DNA of 64,000 nucleotides from Lachnospiraceae bacterium (GCA_910575555.1 CAJTFX010000014.1:62001-126000), one strand, 5' to 3'. Shown: positions 9,044 to 18,367, numbered from the stretch's first letter. The notes: generated by a model from the sequence alone, not told the origin. Numbers and translations: made by a program.

Positions 9044-10168
9044 CTACCAATAGGTTCCCCAGTTAGGATTCCACATCCGGTAAAGGGCTTCCAGATAAAA
9101 ATAATCGCCCCAGAGGCATGGCTCATCCACGCCTTCATTCAGCCTGTAGGTATATACACTGTGCAGCAATAACCCCTCAGATTCCGGCTCCTTCTCAGAG
9201 GATGCTCCCTGTTTTAATACCTGCATCATCTCTTTTGCCCGTTCGGTATTTCCTGTTTCCAGCATACCGCACGCTGCAATTGCCAGCGCCGAGCTGTCCC
9301 TTGGCATGTCTGAGCCTTCCCCAAAGAACAGATCCCAATACGGCATCCCATCCAGCGGAAGATGAGTTTCAAAATATTTCACCACATTTTCATACAGCAG
9401 AGTTTCTTTTTCTGTAAAAGGCTCTCCCGCAGTTCTTGCATGAAGAGGCATTCCCAGAATGGCCCATGCCTGTCCCCTGGCCCAGCAGGAATGATCCGAA
9501 TGTCCCTGATGCGTGGCTCCGTGATCCGGTTTTCCGGTTTCCGGATGAAAATAAAAGGTATGATAGGTGGAATAATCCTCCCTGACAATATTGCTGATCA
9601 CTTTGTCATAGTGGGAATCCGCTATCCTCCGGTATGATTCTTCCCCGGTCAGCCTGTATGCCTCATAAAGAAGGGGAAGATTCATCAGGGAATCGATGAT
9701 CAGGCGGTATTCCTGGTCAGCCCCCATCTTGCCCCAGGCCTGAATAAATCCGCCTTTTTCCTGAAATCTTGCGGCCAGCTCCTTTGCCGCCCAAAGAATC
9801 ACCGGTTTCAGGGTTTCATCCTTCAGAACACGGTATCCCGCCACAACAGATAAGCTGTATAAAAATCCAATATCATGATGTTCCAGCACATAATGGTCTT
9901 TCAGACGCTGTTCAAAGCTTTTTATGTTTTTCACAGCGGCCTCTTTGTATTTCTCCTGCCCGCTGTATTCATAAGCAATCCAGAGCATCCCGGTCCAGAA
10001 CCCGTTGGTCCAGTCATGATTGGGAGTAATCTCATATTTCCCCTCTACCGCGCATGCCGAGGGGAAGGCTTCTCCGAAACGCTCCATATTCCGATCCAGT
10101 ATGTTCAGACAGCGTTCCAGCTCCTCTTTGATCCAGAGTTCCTCCTTTTCATTATGTAACGTTTTCAT
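9044..10168 (-). CDS. ugl: GH88 unsaturated glucuronyl hydrolase
   Basis: A 374-aa alpha/alpha-toroid enzyme of glycoside hydrolase family 88. The motifs DWTNGFWTG, LEHHDIGFLYS, RLIIDSLMNLPLL and WARGQAWAILG match UGL enzymes. The Asp of HHDIGF and the Asp of IDSLMN correspond to the two catalytic acids. It hydrates the double bond of a 4,5-unsaturated uronyl residue left by a lyase and so releases the terminal sugar. There is no signal peptide, so it acts inside the cell on imported disaccharides. It looks closer to streptococcal glycosaminoglycan UGLs than to GH105 pectin enzymes; the exact substrate is inferred. It is the first gene of the minus-strand trio, divergent from the AraC regulator. 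Confidence 0.9.
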   Translation of the reverse strand: MKTLHNEKEELWIKEELERCLNILDRNMERFGEAFPSACAVEGKYEITPNHDWTNGFWTGMLWIAYEYSGQEKYKEAAVKNIKSFEQRLKDHYVLEHHDIGFLYSLSVVAGYRVLKDETLKPVILWAAKELAARFQEKGGFIQAWGKMGADQEYRLIIDSLMNLPLLYEAYRLTGEESYRRIADSHYDKVISNIVREDYSTYHTFYFHPETGKPDHGATHQGHSDHSCWARGQAWAILGMPLHARTAGEPFTEKETLLYENVVKYFETHLPLDGMPYWDLFFGEGSDMPRDSSALAIAACGMLETGNTERAKEMMQVLKQGASSEKEPESEGLLLHSVYTYRLNEGVDEPCLWGDYFYLEALYRMWNPNWGTYW

Positions 10169-10355
10169 TCTGAATTCATCCTTTCTTTACAGAATTACAA
10201 TCATTTTTACTGCATTTTATTTCCCTGCCGGATGTTTTCGTTTATTTTTCTTGCTTTTTTCCCGTTCATATATTATTGTAATACTACATGATTTTCCTTG
10301 AAGCTTCTTAAATCAGGGCAACATTTACAACCCTAACACTCCAGGAGGTGTTCAC

Positions 10356-11204
10356 ATGGGACATCGCTATTATTCAATTACAAATGCGGACGATCAGTTA
10401 GTAAACACCCGGCTGCTGTCCATCTCCTTATCGAAAGACGACGCTGATTGGCAGAATATACTCCACACCCATCAGTTTACAGAACTTTTTTATATTATAG
10501 AAGGGGAAGGGCAGTTTCTGTTCCGGGACGAAACATTTTCCTCAATCCAGAAAGGGGATCTTATCATCATACCTCCTTATACCGAGCATACCGAGCAGTC
10601 TTTTCCCGGAACTTCTTTAAAATATTATGTTCTGGCTGTTGACGGCGTTGCTTTCCAATTAAAAAACGAACAGCGCCTTTCACAGATTTTCTGTAATTTC
10701 CGTTCAAACAGCTTTATTCAGACACTGTTTGAGCAAATGTACTGCGAAGTCCGCAGCCACGACAGCCTGACGGATGCCATCTGTCAGAAGCTGCTGGAGC
10801 TTTTGATTCTCAAGATTCTTCACAGCCAGCAGGTGGATGTGGTGCCTGCCACAGCTACAAAGATGACCAAGGAATGCGCAAAGATCAAAGAATATCTGGA
10901 CACCAACTATGCAGAAAATATTACGCTGGATACTCTGACCAAGCTGACCCATATGAACAAATACTACATCAGCCACTCTTTCGCGAAGTATACCGGCTTG
11001 TCCCCTATCCAGTACCTGAATGAAATTCGTCTGCAAACAGCCTGCCACCTCCTGCAAAAGACGGATTTTCCGATTGCAGACATTGCCTCAGCCACCGGAT
11101 TTTCTTCTCAGTCTTATTTTACACAGGCATTTCATAAAAAACACGGCATTACTCCCATTAAGTACCGCCAGAACAGCAAAAAGGACGGCAATTCTCCCTC
11201 TTAA
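10356..11204 (+). CDS. AraC-family regulator of uronate locus
   Basis: A 282-aa regulator with an N-terminal cupin domain (ILHTHQFTELFYIIEGEG, GDLIIIPPYTEHT) for a sugar ligand and two C-terminal AraC helix-turn-helix motifs (residues about 185-275, ending FSSQSYFTQAFHKKHGITPIKYR). A textbook AGGAGG lies 7 nt before the ATG. It is the only plus-strand gene inside the uronate locus. It is divergent from ugl and convergent with the importer permease, and probably activates both arms on sensing the unsaturated sugar. The 187-bp ugl/araC gap should hold both promoters, but I could not assign a clear operator there. Confidence 0.85.
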   Translation: MGHRYYSITNADDQLVNTRLLSISLSKDDADWQNILHTHQFTELFYIIEGEGQFLFRDETFSSIQKGDLIIIPPYTEHTEQSFPGTSLKYYVLAVDGVAFQLKNEQRLSQIFCNFRSNSFIQTLFEQMYCEVRSHDSLTDAICQKLLELLILKILHSQQVDVVPATATKMTKECAKIKEYLDTNYAENITLDTLTKLTHMNKYYISHSFAKYTGLSPIQYLNEIRLQTACHLLQKTDFPIADIASATGFSSQSYFTQAFHKKHGITPIKYRQNSKKDGNSPS

Positions 11205-11260
11205 AATACGGGCCGGCACAGCCCTGCCATGCCAGCCCGCTATAATCCCATACTGTCCGG

Positions 11261-12133
11261 TTAACCTTTGACTCCGCCTCCGGTAACTCCTGAAATAATC
11301 TTCTCTGATAAGAAAATGTAAAGCAGGAAGGTCGGCAGGAATACAATGATAACCGCTGCAAACAGTCCGCCGTAGTCTCCTGAATATTTCATACCGTTGA
11401 CAATCTGCAAAAGACCTACGCCAACCGGCGTCATGTCGGATGACGATGCAAAAATAAGAGCCATAAAGAACTCGTTCCATACGCTTAAGAAGTTAAAGAT
11501 TGTAACTGTAATCAGCGCTGGCTGCACCAACGGCAGCATAATCTGCCAGAAGGTCTTTGCCGGCGTACATCCGTCAATGGTCGCTGCTTCTTCATAACTT
11601 TTTGATAAGCTGGCAAAGAAGTTCAGCAGGTATGTGGTAGTAAACGGCACACGCAGGAAGATATAAAGCACCATCAGAAGAATCCTGCCCTTAATATGAT
11701 ACTGGGCCGACAAGGAGTAAATCGGCATGATAATCATAACCTCCGGGATACTCATTGCCAGAATCAGGCTGAATTTCATGGGCTTTCCTGCCAAAAACGT
11801 GTATCTTGACAATACATAGGCAGCTGGCGCTGATATCAGGATCACACATACGCAGGTTACCACAGAATACATTAAGGAGTTCCCAAAGAATACTGAAACA
11901 TTGCTGGCTGACCACGCATTTACATAGTTTTCAAAATGTATGCCTGTCGCAAACTTAAACACATTTCCAGAAAAAATCTCTCTGGATGTAGAAAGGCTGG
12001 CTGCGATAATCCAAAACAGAAATGCAGCTGTAAACATGATCCAGATCAGTACAATTGCATATCCCGGAAGAAGCGCAGCTTCTTTTTTCCAGTTTATTTT
12101 TTCCCTATACACTACTTTTTCTTTTTTCCTCAT
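11261..12133 (-). CDS. CUT1 sugar ABC permease (MalG/LplC type)
   Basis: A 290-aa inner-membrane permease with six predicted helices and the EAA loop EAATIDGCTPAKTFWQIMLP (about residues 190-209) that docks the ATPase. It belongs to the carbohydrate uptake transporter 1 group. It is the third gene of a binding protein-permease-permease operon and presumably imports unsaturated uronyl oligosaccharides for the GH88 enzyme. No ATPase gene accompanies it; such systems usually share an MsmX/UgpC-type ATPase encoded elsewhere. Start ATG with GGAGTG upstream, 20 nt after the partner permease. Confidence 0.88.
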   Translation of the reverse strand: MRKKEKVVYREKINWKKEAALLPGYAIVLIWIMFTAAFLFWIIAASLSTSREIFSGNVFKFATGIHFENYVNAWSASNVSVFFGNSLMYSVVTCVCVILISAPAAYVLSRYTFLAGKPMKFSLILAMSIPEVMIIMPIYSLSAQYHIKGRILLMVLYIFLRVPFTTTYLLNFFASLSKSYEEAATIDGCTPAKTFWQIMLPLVQPALITVTIFNFLSVWNEFFMALIFASSSDMTPVGVGLLQIVNGMKYSGDYGGLFAAVIIVFLPTFLLYIFLSEKIISGVTGGGVKG

Positions 12134-12153
12134 TTTATCACTCCATTCCGCCC

Positions 12154-13053
12154 TTAGAATTCCAAATCATCATCTTTGATTACTTTGTTCATAATAAAGT
12201 AAACAATTGCTATAAAGAGTGACAAGACAACGCCGATTGCCGCGCCGGCTCCGGCATCTCTTGTTACATTTCCGGTAGTTCCAAACACAGTGTCATACAG
12301 GTAGACTACAGGCACCACCGTAGACGCTTCTGTGTTGACCGGAGCAAACATTTTGGACCAGAGGAAGAAGGAAATACAGTTAATACTCCAAAATGTAATG
12401 TTTGTCTTAAAGATGCTGCGCAGCAGAGGCATGGTAATACTGAAAAACTGCTGTATCTTATTTGCTCCGTCAATGGTTGCCGCCTCAAAAATATCCCCCG
12501 AAATCCGTTCAATTCCGTTAATGAAAATCAGCATATAATATCCAACGGCTCCGAATACGAATGCAACGAGCATTGCCCAGAACTTCATATCCGTTCCCAT
12601 CCAGTTCCTGCCTTCCAGCCCCAACGCTTCAAGAAATTTATTCAGCAAACCATATTCCTGATTGTAAATATACTGAATCCACATGGTTGCCAATGCAACT
12701 GCGCTGATGATATTCGGCATATAAATTGCGGCACGGAAAAATTTCTTAAACCGAATACCGCTGGTAAGGATCACGGCAAACAGCAGAGCGAACGACAATA
12801 CCAGAATTCCTCCTACGACCCAAATCAAAAGCATATTTTTTATTGCCTGATGGAACGTAGGGCTTGAGAATATTTTCTGATAATTTGCCACTCCATTAAA
12901 AGACCATTCCGATGTACGGGCCGTAACACTTTCCACCCCGAAGAAACTCATAATCACTGTACGCATGATTGGATACAGATACATGATAAATAAACTCAAG
13001 GCGCAGGGAAGCGTAAACGCTATAATAAATAACCGATTCTTCTTTGATTTCAT
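12154..13053 (-). CDS. CUT1 sugar ABC permease (MalF/LplB type)
   Basis: A 299-aa six-helix permease with the EAA loop EAATIDGANKIQQFFSITMP. It pairs with the downstream permease to form the membrane channel of the importer. A strong hairpin (13084-13106) separates it from the binding-protein gene and would let the binding protein be made in excess. The start ATG has a GAGGTGG site about 11 nt upstream. Confidence 0.88.
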   Translation of the reverse strand: MKSKKNRLFIIAFTLPCALSLFIMYLYPIMRTVIMSFFGVESVTARTSEWSFNGVANYQKIFSSPTFHQAIKNMLLIWVVGGILVLSFALLFAVILTSGIRFKKFFRAAIYMPNIISAVALATMWIQYIYNQEYGLLNKFLEALGLEGRNWMGTDMKFWAMLVAFVFGAVGYYMLIFINGIERISGDIFEAATIDGANKIQQFFSITMPLLRSIFKTNITFWSINCISFFLWSKMFAPVNTEASTVVPVVYLYDTVFGTTGNVTRDAGAGAAIGVVLSLFIAIVYFIMNKVIKDDDLEF

Positions 13054-13083
13054 ATTCTCATCCCACCTCTTGACAAAAATATA

Positions 13084-13106
13084 GTGGCGTCCATTACAGA
13101 CGCCAC
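13084..13106 (-). terminator. Intercistronic hairpin (attenuating terminator)
   Basis: Perfect 8-bp stem GTGGCGTC/GACGCCAC with a 7-nt loop, followed on the minus strand by TATATTTTT. It lies between the binding-protein and permease genes, a usual site for partial termination or 3'-end protection in ABC sugar operons. Confidence 0.7.
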
Positions 13107-13128
13107 TCTTTAACCATATACTACTTGC

Positions 13129-14517
13129 TTAGTATAATCCATCCAGAGCCTTTGCAAAGTCTGCACCAGTAGCAAATTTACCTTCAAATAATTGAATTAC
13201 GCACTCATCGAGTTTCGGATACAAGTCAGCATTTTCTCCAATTCCCATGTTCCATGCAAGAGGAGCGGTGGTTGCTTTTAAAACTTCAACCGTACCATCC
13301 TGGGATGCCGGAGCCTGGTTTGCCGGATCTGCCGGAATCTGTCCTGCTTCATTTGCCATCTGCTGGTCGATCTCACCGGTAACAATCATCATAGCCAGGT
13401 CAAACGCTGCCTGTTTATTCTCGCAGTAATCTGTGATTGCGATGGAGTTTGCTCCTGCATATGCGCTTGCTGCAAGATCATCTTTGCCTTCTACGCCAGG
13501 ATAGTTGAACAATCCCCATTCAAGCTCTACGCCTGCGGTATTGTTTACTTCTGTGGTAACATAATTCGCACAGATAATCATTGCAACCTCATCACTCATA
13601 CCAATCTTATTCTGAGAGTTGGGCCATTCGTCCGGAGCGCCGTCTGCAAGATATCCGGCGTTTATAAACTCAATCATGCTGTCCGCTGCTGCTGCAACGT
13701 CTGCATTGCTGCTCCAGCCGCCTTCTTCTGACATTTCACCGATTGTCTCTTCCGGTACATAACGGGAAAGATGATAACCGAACGCAAAGGATGCATAAGC
13801 GGTGTCAAGAGCTAACGGCTGAATGCCATTCTCTTTCAAGGTCTTACATACTTCCATAAATTCCGTCCATGTAGTCGGAACTTCTACGCCAGCTTTTTCA
13901 AACAGGTCTTTCCGGTAAAAGATTCCGCCAACCTGAGGCTGTTCTGCAACAGAAGTGTACTTTTCTGATCCTGTCTTATCCTTTGCCCATGCTTTCTGCT
14001 GAGTATCAAATACCGCATAGCTCTTGTCTGCGTATCCAGCAGCCTCTGCCATCTCTGAAAGGTCTGCCACATAATCTACATAGTTCTGAGCAATTCTCTT
14101 ATAATCGTCCTCAAACAGGTCGATTTTTTCTTTGGACTCTAATGCTGAGTTCAGGATGTCCTTGACGTCACGGTTTTTCCATTCAATCGTAACCTTAGCG
14201 CCAGTTTCTTCCTGGAACTTATCCACTGCTGCCTGGATTACCTTTCCCTGAGGCTCTGTGTTTGCCCACATGGACCAATATGTAAGCTCAACGCCTTCGT
14301 AATTGCTGCCGGCTGCTTCGCTGTCTCCAGCGTCCTCGCTATCCCCGGCATCCTCGCTGTCCCCGGTGTCCTCGCTATCTCCAGCGTCCTCACTTTCCTG
14401 ACTGGTTTCATTGCCGCTGTCTGACTTACTGTTGCCGCCGCCTTCGTTCGTACCGCATGCTGTAAGTCCTGTAACCATTACAGCAGCCAGTAATAAACTG
14501 AGTACTTTCTTTTTCAT
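13129..14517 (-). CDS. Sugar ABC substrate-binding lipoprotein
   Basis: A 462-aa family-1 extracellular solute-binding protein. A lipoprotein signal ends in LTACG (Cys about residue 21). A disordered acidic linker follows with about four copies of a six-residue unit (GDSEDA, GDSEDT), coded by an 18-bp tandem repeat at about 14315-14400. The mature domain (VELTYWSMWAN..., residue 76 onward) is a typical binding-protein fold rich in aromatic residues. It is the first gene of the importer operon downstream of the DUF2264 gene. The ligand is inferred to be an unsaturated uronyl oligosaccharide because kduI, ugl and kduD flank it. Confidence 0.88.
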   Translation of the reverse strand: MKKKVLSLLLAAVMVTGLTACGTNEGGGNSKSDSGNETSQESEDAGDSEDTGDSEDAGDSEDAGDSEAAGSNYEGVELTYWSMWANTEPQGKVIQAAVDKFQEETGAKVTIEWKNRDVKDILNSALESKEKIDLFEDDYKRIAQNYVDYVADLSEMAEAAGYADKSYAVFDTQQKAWAKDKTGSEKYTSVAEQPQVGGIFYRKDLFEKAGVEVPTTWTEFMEVCKTLKENGIQPLALDTAYASFAFGYHLSRYVPEETIGEMSEEGGWSSNADVAAAADSMIEFINAGYLADGAPDEWPNSQNKIGMSDEVAMIICANYVTTEVNNTAGVELEWGLFNYPGVEGKDDLAASAYAGANSIAITDYCENKQAAFDLAMMIVTGEIDQQMANEAGQIPADPANQAPASQDGTVEVLKATTAPLAWNMGIGENADLYPKLDECVIQLFEGKFATGADFAKALDGLY

Positions 14518-14740
14518 GATCCTGTTCCTCCTTTAAATTTTGTAGACTTATTATAACACGTCTGCACAACAAGTTTCTATAAATATATTGTTCTTTTTTT
14601 TATATTTTTTGTCAATCCGTAAACAAGAATTTATAAATTTCTTTCCAAACATTGTCATATTGCACAATTATTCTTATTTTTTCTCTTTTTATAGATACTT
14701 TTTGCACTATTATATTCGAATTTCCATCCGGAAATCTTGT

Positions 14741-16798
14741 TTATATTTCAAGATTCCCTTCTGTTTTTCCGTAATCTATAGTCACTTTTCTTCCGTCCCG
14801 CAGCTCAAGCCGGACAGGCCCGTACCCTCCGCAGTTCTGAGGATCTGTGTATTTGATGGCTTCAACCGGGAACAGCTCTTCTTCTGTAAAATCCTCAAAA
14901 GATTCTCTTGTAATCACCTGACTCACCAGCACAAAGGGTTCGTATCCATACAGTTTTTTTCTGGAACAGGATGCGGAAATTATCATGCTCCGCTCTGCAT
15001 CTGCATTGGTTTCCCGGCTGTATGTCAGGCAGAGCTTCTCCCACATGCCGTACGCAGTCATGGCCATCTGCTTTTCTCTTCCCTGGGAATCTTTTCCCTT
15101 CAGAACCACCGCCCTGGCATTGCCCCTGGCCAATTCCCGGATTTGTACATTCCCCATATCCGGAAAGCCATAGGAGCCTAGGGTGATTCTCACGCCGCCC
15201 CGGCAGGGCTTCAGCCTGATTCTGTCCGCCCGTACGATTCCTTCCGGCACCGACAGGTCTGCCAAATCTATCGCATGCATCCAGTGCAGTTCTTTGCCGC
15301 ATTCATAATCAAACAGACAGCGGCGGTACAGCGCCCCGTCTTTCTCTGCGCTCCACAAAAGGGCATTGGGTCTGCACAGGATTTCTCCTCCTTTTTCCGC
15401 TATCAGATACATCTGGGATTCACACCCCGCGCCTGTAAACGCCTCCCAGGGATATTTGCTGCTGTAAGCCAGTTTGCCGTAACAGCACATGCCGCCTTCG
15501 TCTGAAACGGCCCGAACCACCTTCCCGGTCCGCAACTCTGTGGTTCCGTTATCTTTATGATTGGAAAAGTGCAGGCCGGGCCCCGCTAAAACAGTCTCTT
15601 TTGTTTCTCCCGGCTTCATCGCCGTCCAAAGGCCGTTTTCCTCTTTTGCCCTCCAAAAAGGATGCTCCTCAGGCAGCAGCAGGCATAAAAATGCCTTTCC
15701 CATCCAAAGAGGGCTTTCCGCACAGCTGTAAGACTGAATCATCGGCAGAAAGGGACGGTAAAATCCCAGAACAGGAACCCTTTCCCACAGAATATCATCC
15801 CGCCCCAGAAACTGCAGAAGGGCTCCTGAAGAAATTCTTCTGGCCAGTCCCGGATTGGCCCTGTGGTTTTTCAAAAAATAATTGCCGGTAAAAGCAGAAG
15901 TCACCGCATTCCGGTACAAGCCGCTTCTTCCCCACATATTGACCCAGCCCTTTTCATCAAACATCACCGGATAATTGTCCATCAACCGGTTGGAATGCTC
16001 TTCAAATTCAGCAGCCAGACATGGTTCTTTCTCATATCCATACCATACACACCAAAGAGGCGCATACAGTTGGAATGCCCATACCGAGTAATAGTCAAAG
16101 GAATTGCCGTCCCGATACCAGCCGTCGCCGCTGTAATAGTTTAAGATTGCCGCTGCGTGATGCCGCATCATATCCTCGTCGATGTCCTGCCCGTTCATCC
16201 ACAGAAAGGCAAGGGACAGCATATTAAACATCCGCCAGTTATGGGGCACGGTTGCCTTGTCTGCATATCCTCCGATGAAATCAAGGATAACCTGCCTCTC
16301 TGATTCTTCATAGTCGTCCCAAATTACAGCTCTGCAGGCCCACAGGCAGATGACAAGGGCGCAGGTTTCCACCGTCTGCTGATATAAGTTCAGCGGTTCC
16401 CGCTCCCCTTCGAGCCGGCACAGCTCCTCATAACCCAAAACATAATTCTCCGCTCCCGGCGTACATGCTTCCAATGCCTGCTTCTTATAATACTCTCTTA
16501 AAGGAAGCCCCCCGGCCGTCACCTCCGGATCTTCCGCAAGAAGGGGCGCCGCCAGAAAAAAGCTTCTGGCAAGCCCTTCGAACATCTCCGCTTTCTTTTT
16601 CCATTCCGGCGAAGCTTCATTTGGATAGGTGACTTCTTTCTCATATCTGGGCACAAGCACTGGGGAGCTGATATCCCTGATATGGCAAAATACCCCGTCT
16701 AAGAGGTATTTTGCCGCGTCTTTCCAGTGTTTTCTTGTCATGCCCGTGTAGGGGCTTCGTTCATAATCCGGCTCTTTTGGCACAAATCTCTGATTCAC
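14741..16798 (-). CDS. DUF2264-family alpha/alpha-toroid protein
   Basis: A 685-aa cytoplasmic protein matching the DUF2264 (PF10022) pattern: an opening TGMTRKHWKDAAKYLL, then MFEGLARSFFLAAPLLA, DGWYRDGNSFDYYSVWAFQLY and WGRSGLYRNAV. The N-terminal 400 residues are tryptophan-rich and helical, like a toroid glycan enzyme. The C-terminal part is beta-rich, an arrangement resembling heparinase II/III-type lyases. The family's activity is not established to my knowledge. The stop lies 3 nt before the DhuI-like gene's partner stretch, so they share a message. Its place among kduI, dhuI and ugl suggests it acts on uronate-containing oligosaccharides inside the cell. Confidence 0.75.
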   Translation of the reverse strand: MNQRFVPKEPDYERSPYTGMTRKHWKDAAKYLLDGVFCHIRDISSPVLVPRYEKEVTYPNEASPEWKKKAEMFEGLARSFFLAAPLLAEDPEVTAGGLPLREYYKKQALEACTPGAENYVLGYEELCRLEGEREPLNLYQQTVETCALVICLWACRAVIWDDYEESERQVILDFIGGYADKATVPHNWRMFNMLSLAFLWMNGQDIDEDMMRHHAAAILNYYSGDGWYRDGNSFDYYSVWAFQLYAPLWCVWYGYEKEPCLAAEFEEHSNRLMDNYPVMFDEKGWVNMWGRSGLYRNAVTSAFTGNYFLKNHRANPGLARRISSGALLQFLGRDDILWERVPVLGFYRPFLPMIQSYSCAESPLWMGKAFLCLLLPEEHPFWRAKEENGLWTAMKPGETKETVLAGPGLHFSNHKDNGTTELRTGKVVRAVSDEGGMCCYGKLAYSSKYPWEAFTGAGCESQMYLIAEKGGEILCRPNALLWSAEKDGALYRRCLFDYECGKELHWMHAIDLADLSVPEGIVRADRIRLKPCRGGVRITLGSYGFPDMGNVQIRELARGNARAVVLKGKDSQGREKQMAMTAYGMWEKLCLTYSRETNADAERSMIISASCSRKKLYGYEPFVLVSQVITRESFEDFTEEELFPVEAIKYTDPQNCGGYGPVRLELRDGRKVTIDYGKTEGNLEI

Positions 16799-16801
16799 CG
16801 A

Positions 16802-17443
16802 TTATTCTCCCACAATCTCTTTTACCGCCGCCGCAATTTTCTCACATTTGCAGTTGGCATAAAACAGTTCTTTGAATTTCTCTCCGCTTAAAGCTCCTTT
16901 TACAAGCTCCTGATCCAGTTCTTTCAGTATCTCTGTCAGTTCGCGGTATGTAACTTTCTTCACTTCATCCAGAATGCGTTTGTTTCTCTGCTCCGGAACG
17001 GCTCTCTCCCTGGGGTATCCCTGTCCGCCTTCTTCTGCGTACAATTTTTCAAAAATATATTCCAGATTCAAATCGCCGCCCCAGCCGTAGCCTTTCGCAA
17101 AAGGCAGGGCAATTGCATTTCCGTCATTAATCTGCGCAAAGGTATAGGCGTCCAGCGGATCTTGCACATGGCCGCAGATGACCCCCGGAAAAGAATTGCA
17201 GGCAAGCATTGCCCCTTCTCCGGTTCCGCAGCCTGTGATTACATAATCGGCTGCTTTGGAATTCAGAAGGACCGCCGCCAAAATGCCAATCTGCACATAG
17301 GTCAGCTGATTCTCGTCCTCAGGAGTGTACATTCCGTAATTGAATACCTCGTGTCCCATAGACTCTGCCACTTTTTTCAGTGAATTTAAAATCACGGCAT
17401 TTTTAGCCGCCTGACTGTTTTCATTTATTAACGCAATTTTCAT
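16802..17443 (-). CDS. dhuI: RpiB/LacAB-family isomerase, DhuI-like
   Basis: A 213-aa protein of the RpiB/LacA/LacB fold with the signature VITGCGTGEGAMLACNSFPG and the conserved tail GYPRERAVPEQRN. Length and sequence recall streptococcal DhuI, which isomerises 4-deoxy-L-threo-5-hexosulose uronate in glycosaminoglycan catabolism and is unrelated in fold to KduI. Here both DhuI-like and KduI genes lie side by side, which is unusual because either should suffice. It could instead act on another deoxy-sugar. ATG with AGGAGG upstream; 60 nt after kduI. Confidence 0.78.
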   Translation of the reverse strand: MKIALINENSQAAKNAVILNSLKKVAESMGHEVFNYGMYTPEDENQLTYVQIGILAAVLLNSKAADYVITGCGTGEGAMLACNSFPGVICGHVQDPLDAYTFAQINDGNAIALPFAKGYGWGGDLNLEYIFEKLYAEEGGQGYPRERAVPEQRNKRILDEVKKVTYRELTEILKELDQELVKGALSGEKFKELFYANCKCEKIAAAVKEIVGE

Positions 17444-17503
17444 GATTCTGTTTCCTCCCTGTCAATGTTTTCAGAAATAGCCGATTTTTCTTTTTCCAGG
17501 CCT

Positions 17504-18367
17504 TTACATCAAATCCTGCATCGCTATGCCGTCCATATCGTCAAAATCCTGATTTTCTCCTACCATTCCCCAGATAAAGGTATAGTTTCTGGAGCCGCTT
17601 CCGGAATGAATGGACCAGCTGGGGGAAATCACCGCCTGCTCATTTCTCACTATAATGTGTCTGGTTTCCGAGGGCTCGCCCATATAGTGCATCACAAACG
17701 CGTCCTCTGGCAATTCAAAATACATATAAACTTCCATTCTTCTGTCATGGGTATGGGAGGGCATCGTATTCCATACGCTTCCCGGTTCCAGGCTTGTCAT
17801 TCCCATTTCAAGCTGGCAGCTTTCCACCTGTCCCGGAAGGATATATTTGCAGATAGTGCGGTGGTTGGAATCCTCAAGACTTCCCAGCTCCACTTTATTC
17901 TCATCCTTGATAATTACAACGCCTTCTTCCGGCTCCCCTTCCCGCTTAATCAAAACAGTGGGATATGCCATATGGGCCGGTGCGCTGTTCAGATAGAATT
18001 TCGCCGGTTTTTCCGGATCTGCGCTTGCAAAGGAAATTTCTTTCGCGCCTTTTCCAATGTACATACCCTGCTTATGTTCAACGGTATAGACTTTCCCGTC
18101 TACGATAATGCTTCCGGCCCCTCCAATATTAATCACGCCAAGCTCGCGTCTTTCCAGAAAATATTTTGCCCGAAGCTCTTCTCCGGCCTCCAGCTTCAGT
18201 TCCTTTTTCACCGGCATTGCTCCGCCTGTAATAATCCGGTCGATATGGCTGTACACCAGTTTCATATCATCTTCAAAAAAAAGCTGCGGAATCAGAAATT
18301 CTTCTCTCAGTCTCTGGGTTGTGTAATGTTTTACGTCTCTGGGGGACGCCGCTGTTCTCAGTTCCAT
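17504..18367 (-). CDS. kduI: 5-dehydro-4-deoxy-D-glucuronate isomerase KduI
   Basis: A 287-aa cupin-type isomerase. The YSHIDRIITGG motif near residue 40 and the zinc site NTMPSHTHDRRMEVYMYF (two His and a Glu) with the later PSWSIHSG His match KduI. It converts the 4-deoxy-5-keto uronate that forms spontaneously after GH88 cleavage into 3-deoxy-D-glycero-2,5-hexodiulosonate, the substrate of the dehydrogenase encoded at the far end of the locus. It is the first gene of the minus-strand run kduI-dhuI-DUF2264-ABC. A perfect palindrome 52 bp upstream is a likely operator. Confidence 0.92.
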   Translation of the reverse strand: MELRTAASPRDVKHYTTQRLREEFLIPQLFFEDDMKLVYSHIDRIITGGAMPVKKELKLEAGEELRAKYFLERRELGVINIGGAGSIIVDGKVYTVEHKQGMYIGKGAKEISFASADPEKPAKFYLNSAPAHMAYPTVLIKREGEPEEGVVIIKDENKVELGSLEDSNHRTICKYILPGQVESCQLEMGMTSLEPGSVWNTMPSHTHDRRMEVYMYFELPEDAFVMHYMGEPSETRHIIVRNEQAVISPSWSIHSGSGSRNYTFIWGMVGENQDFDDMDGIAMQDLM

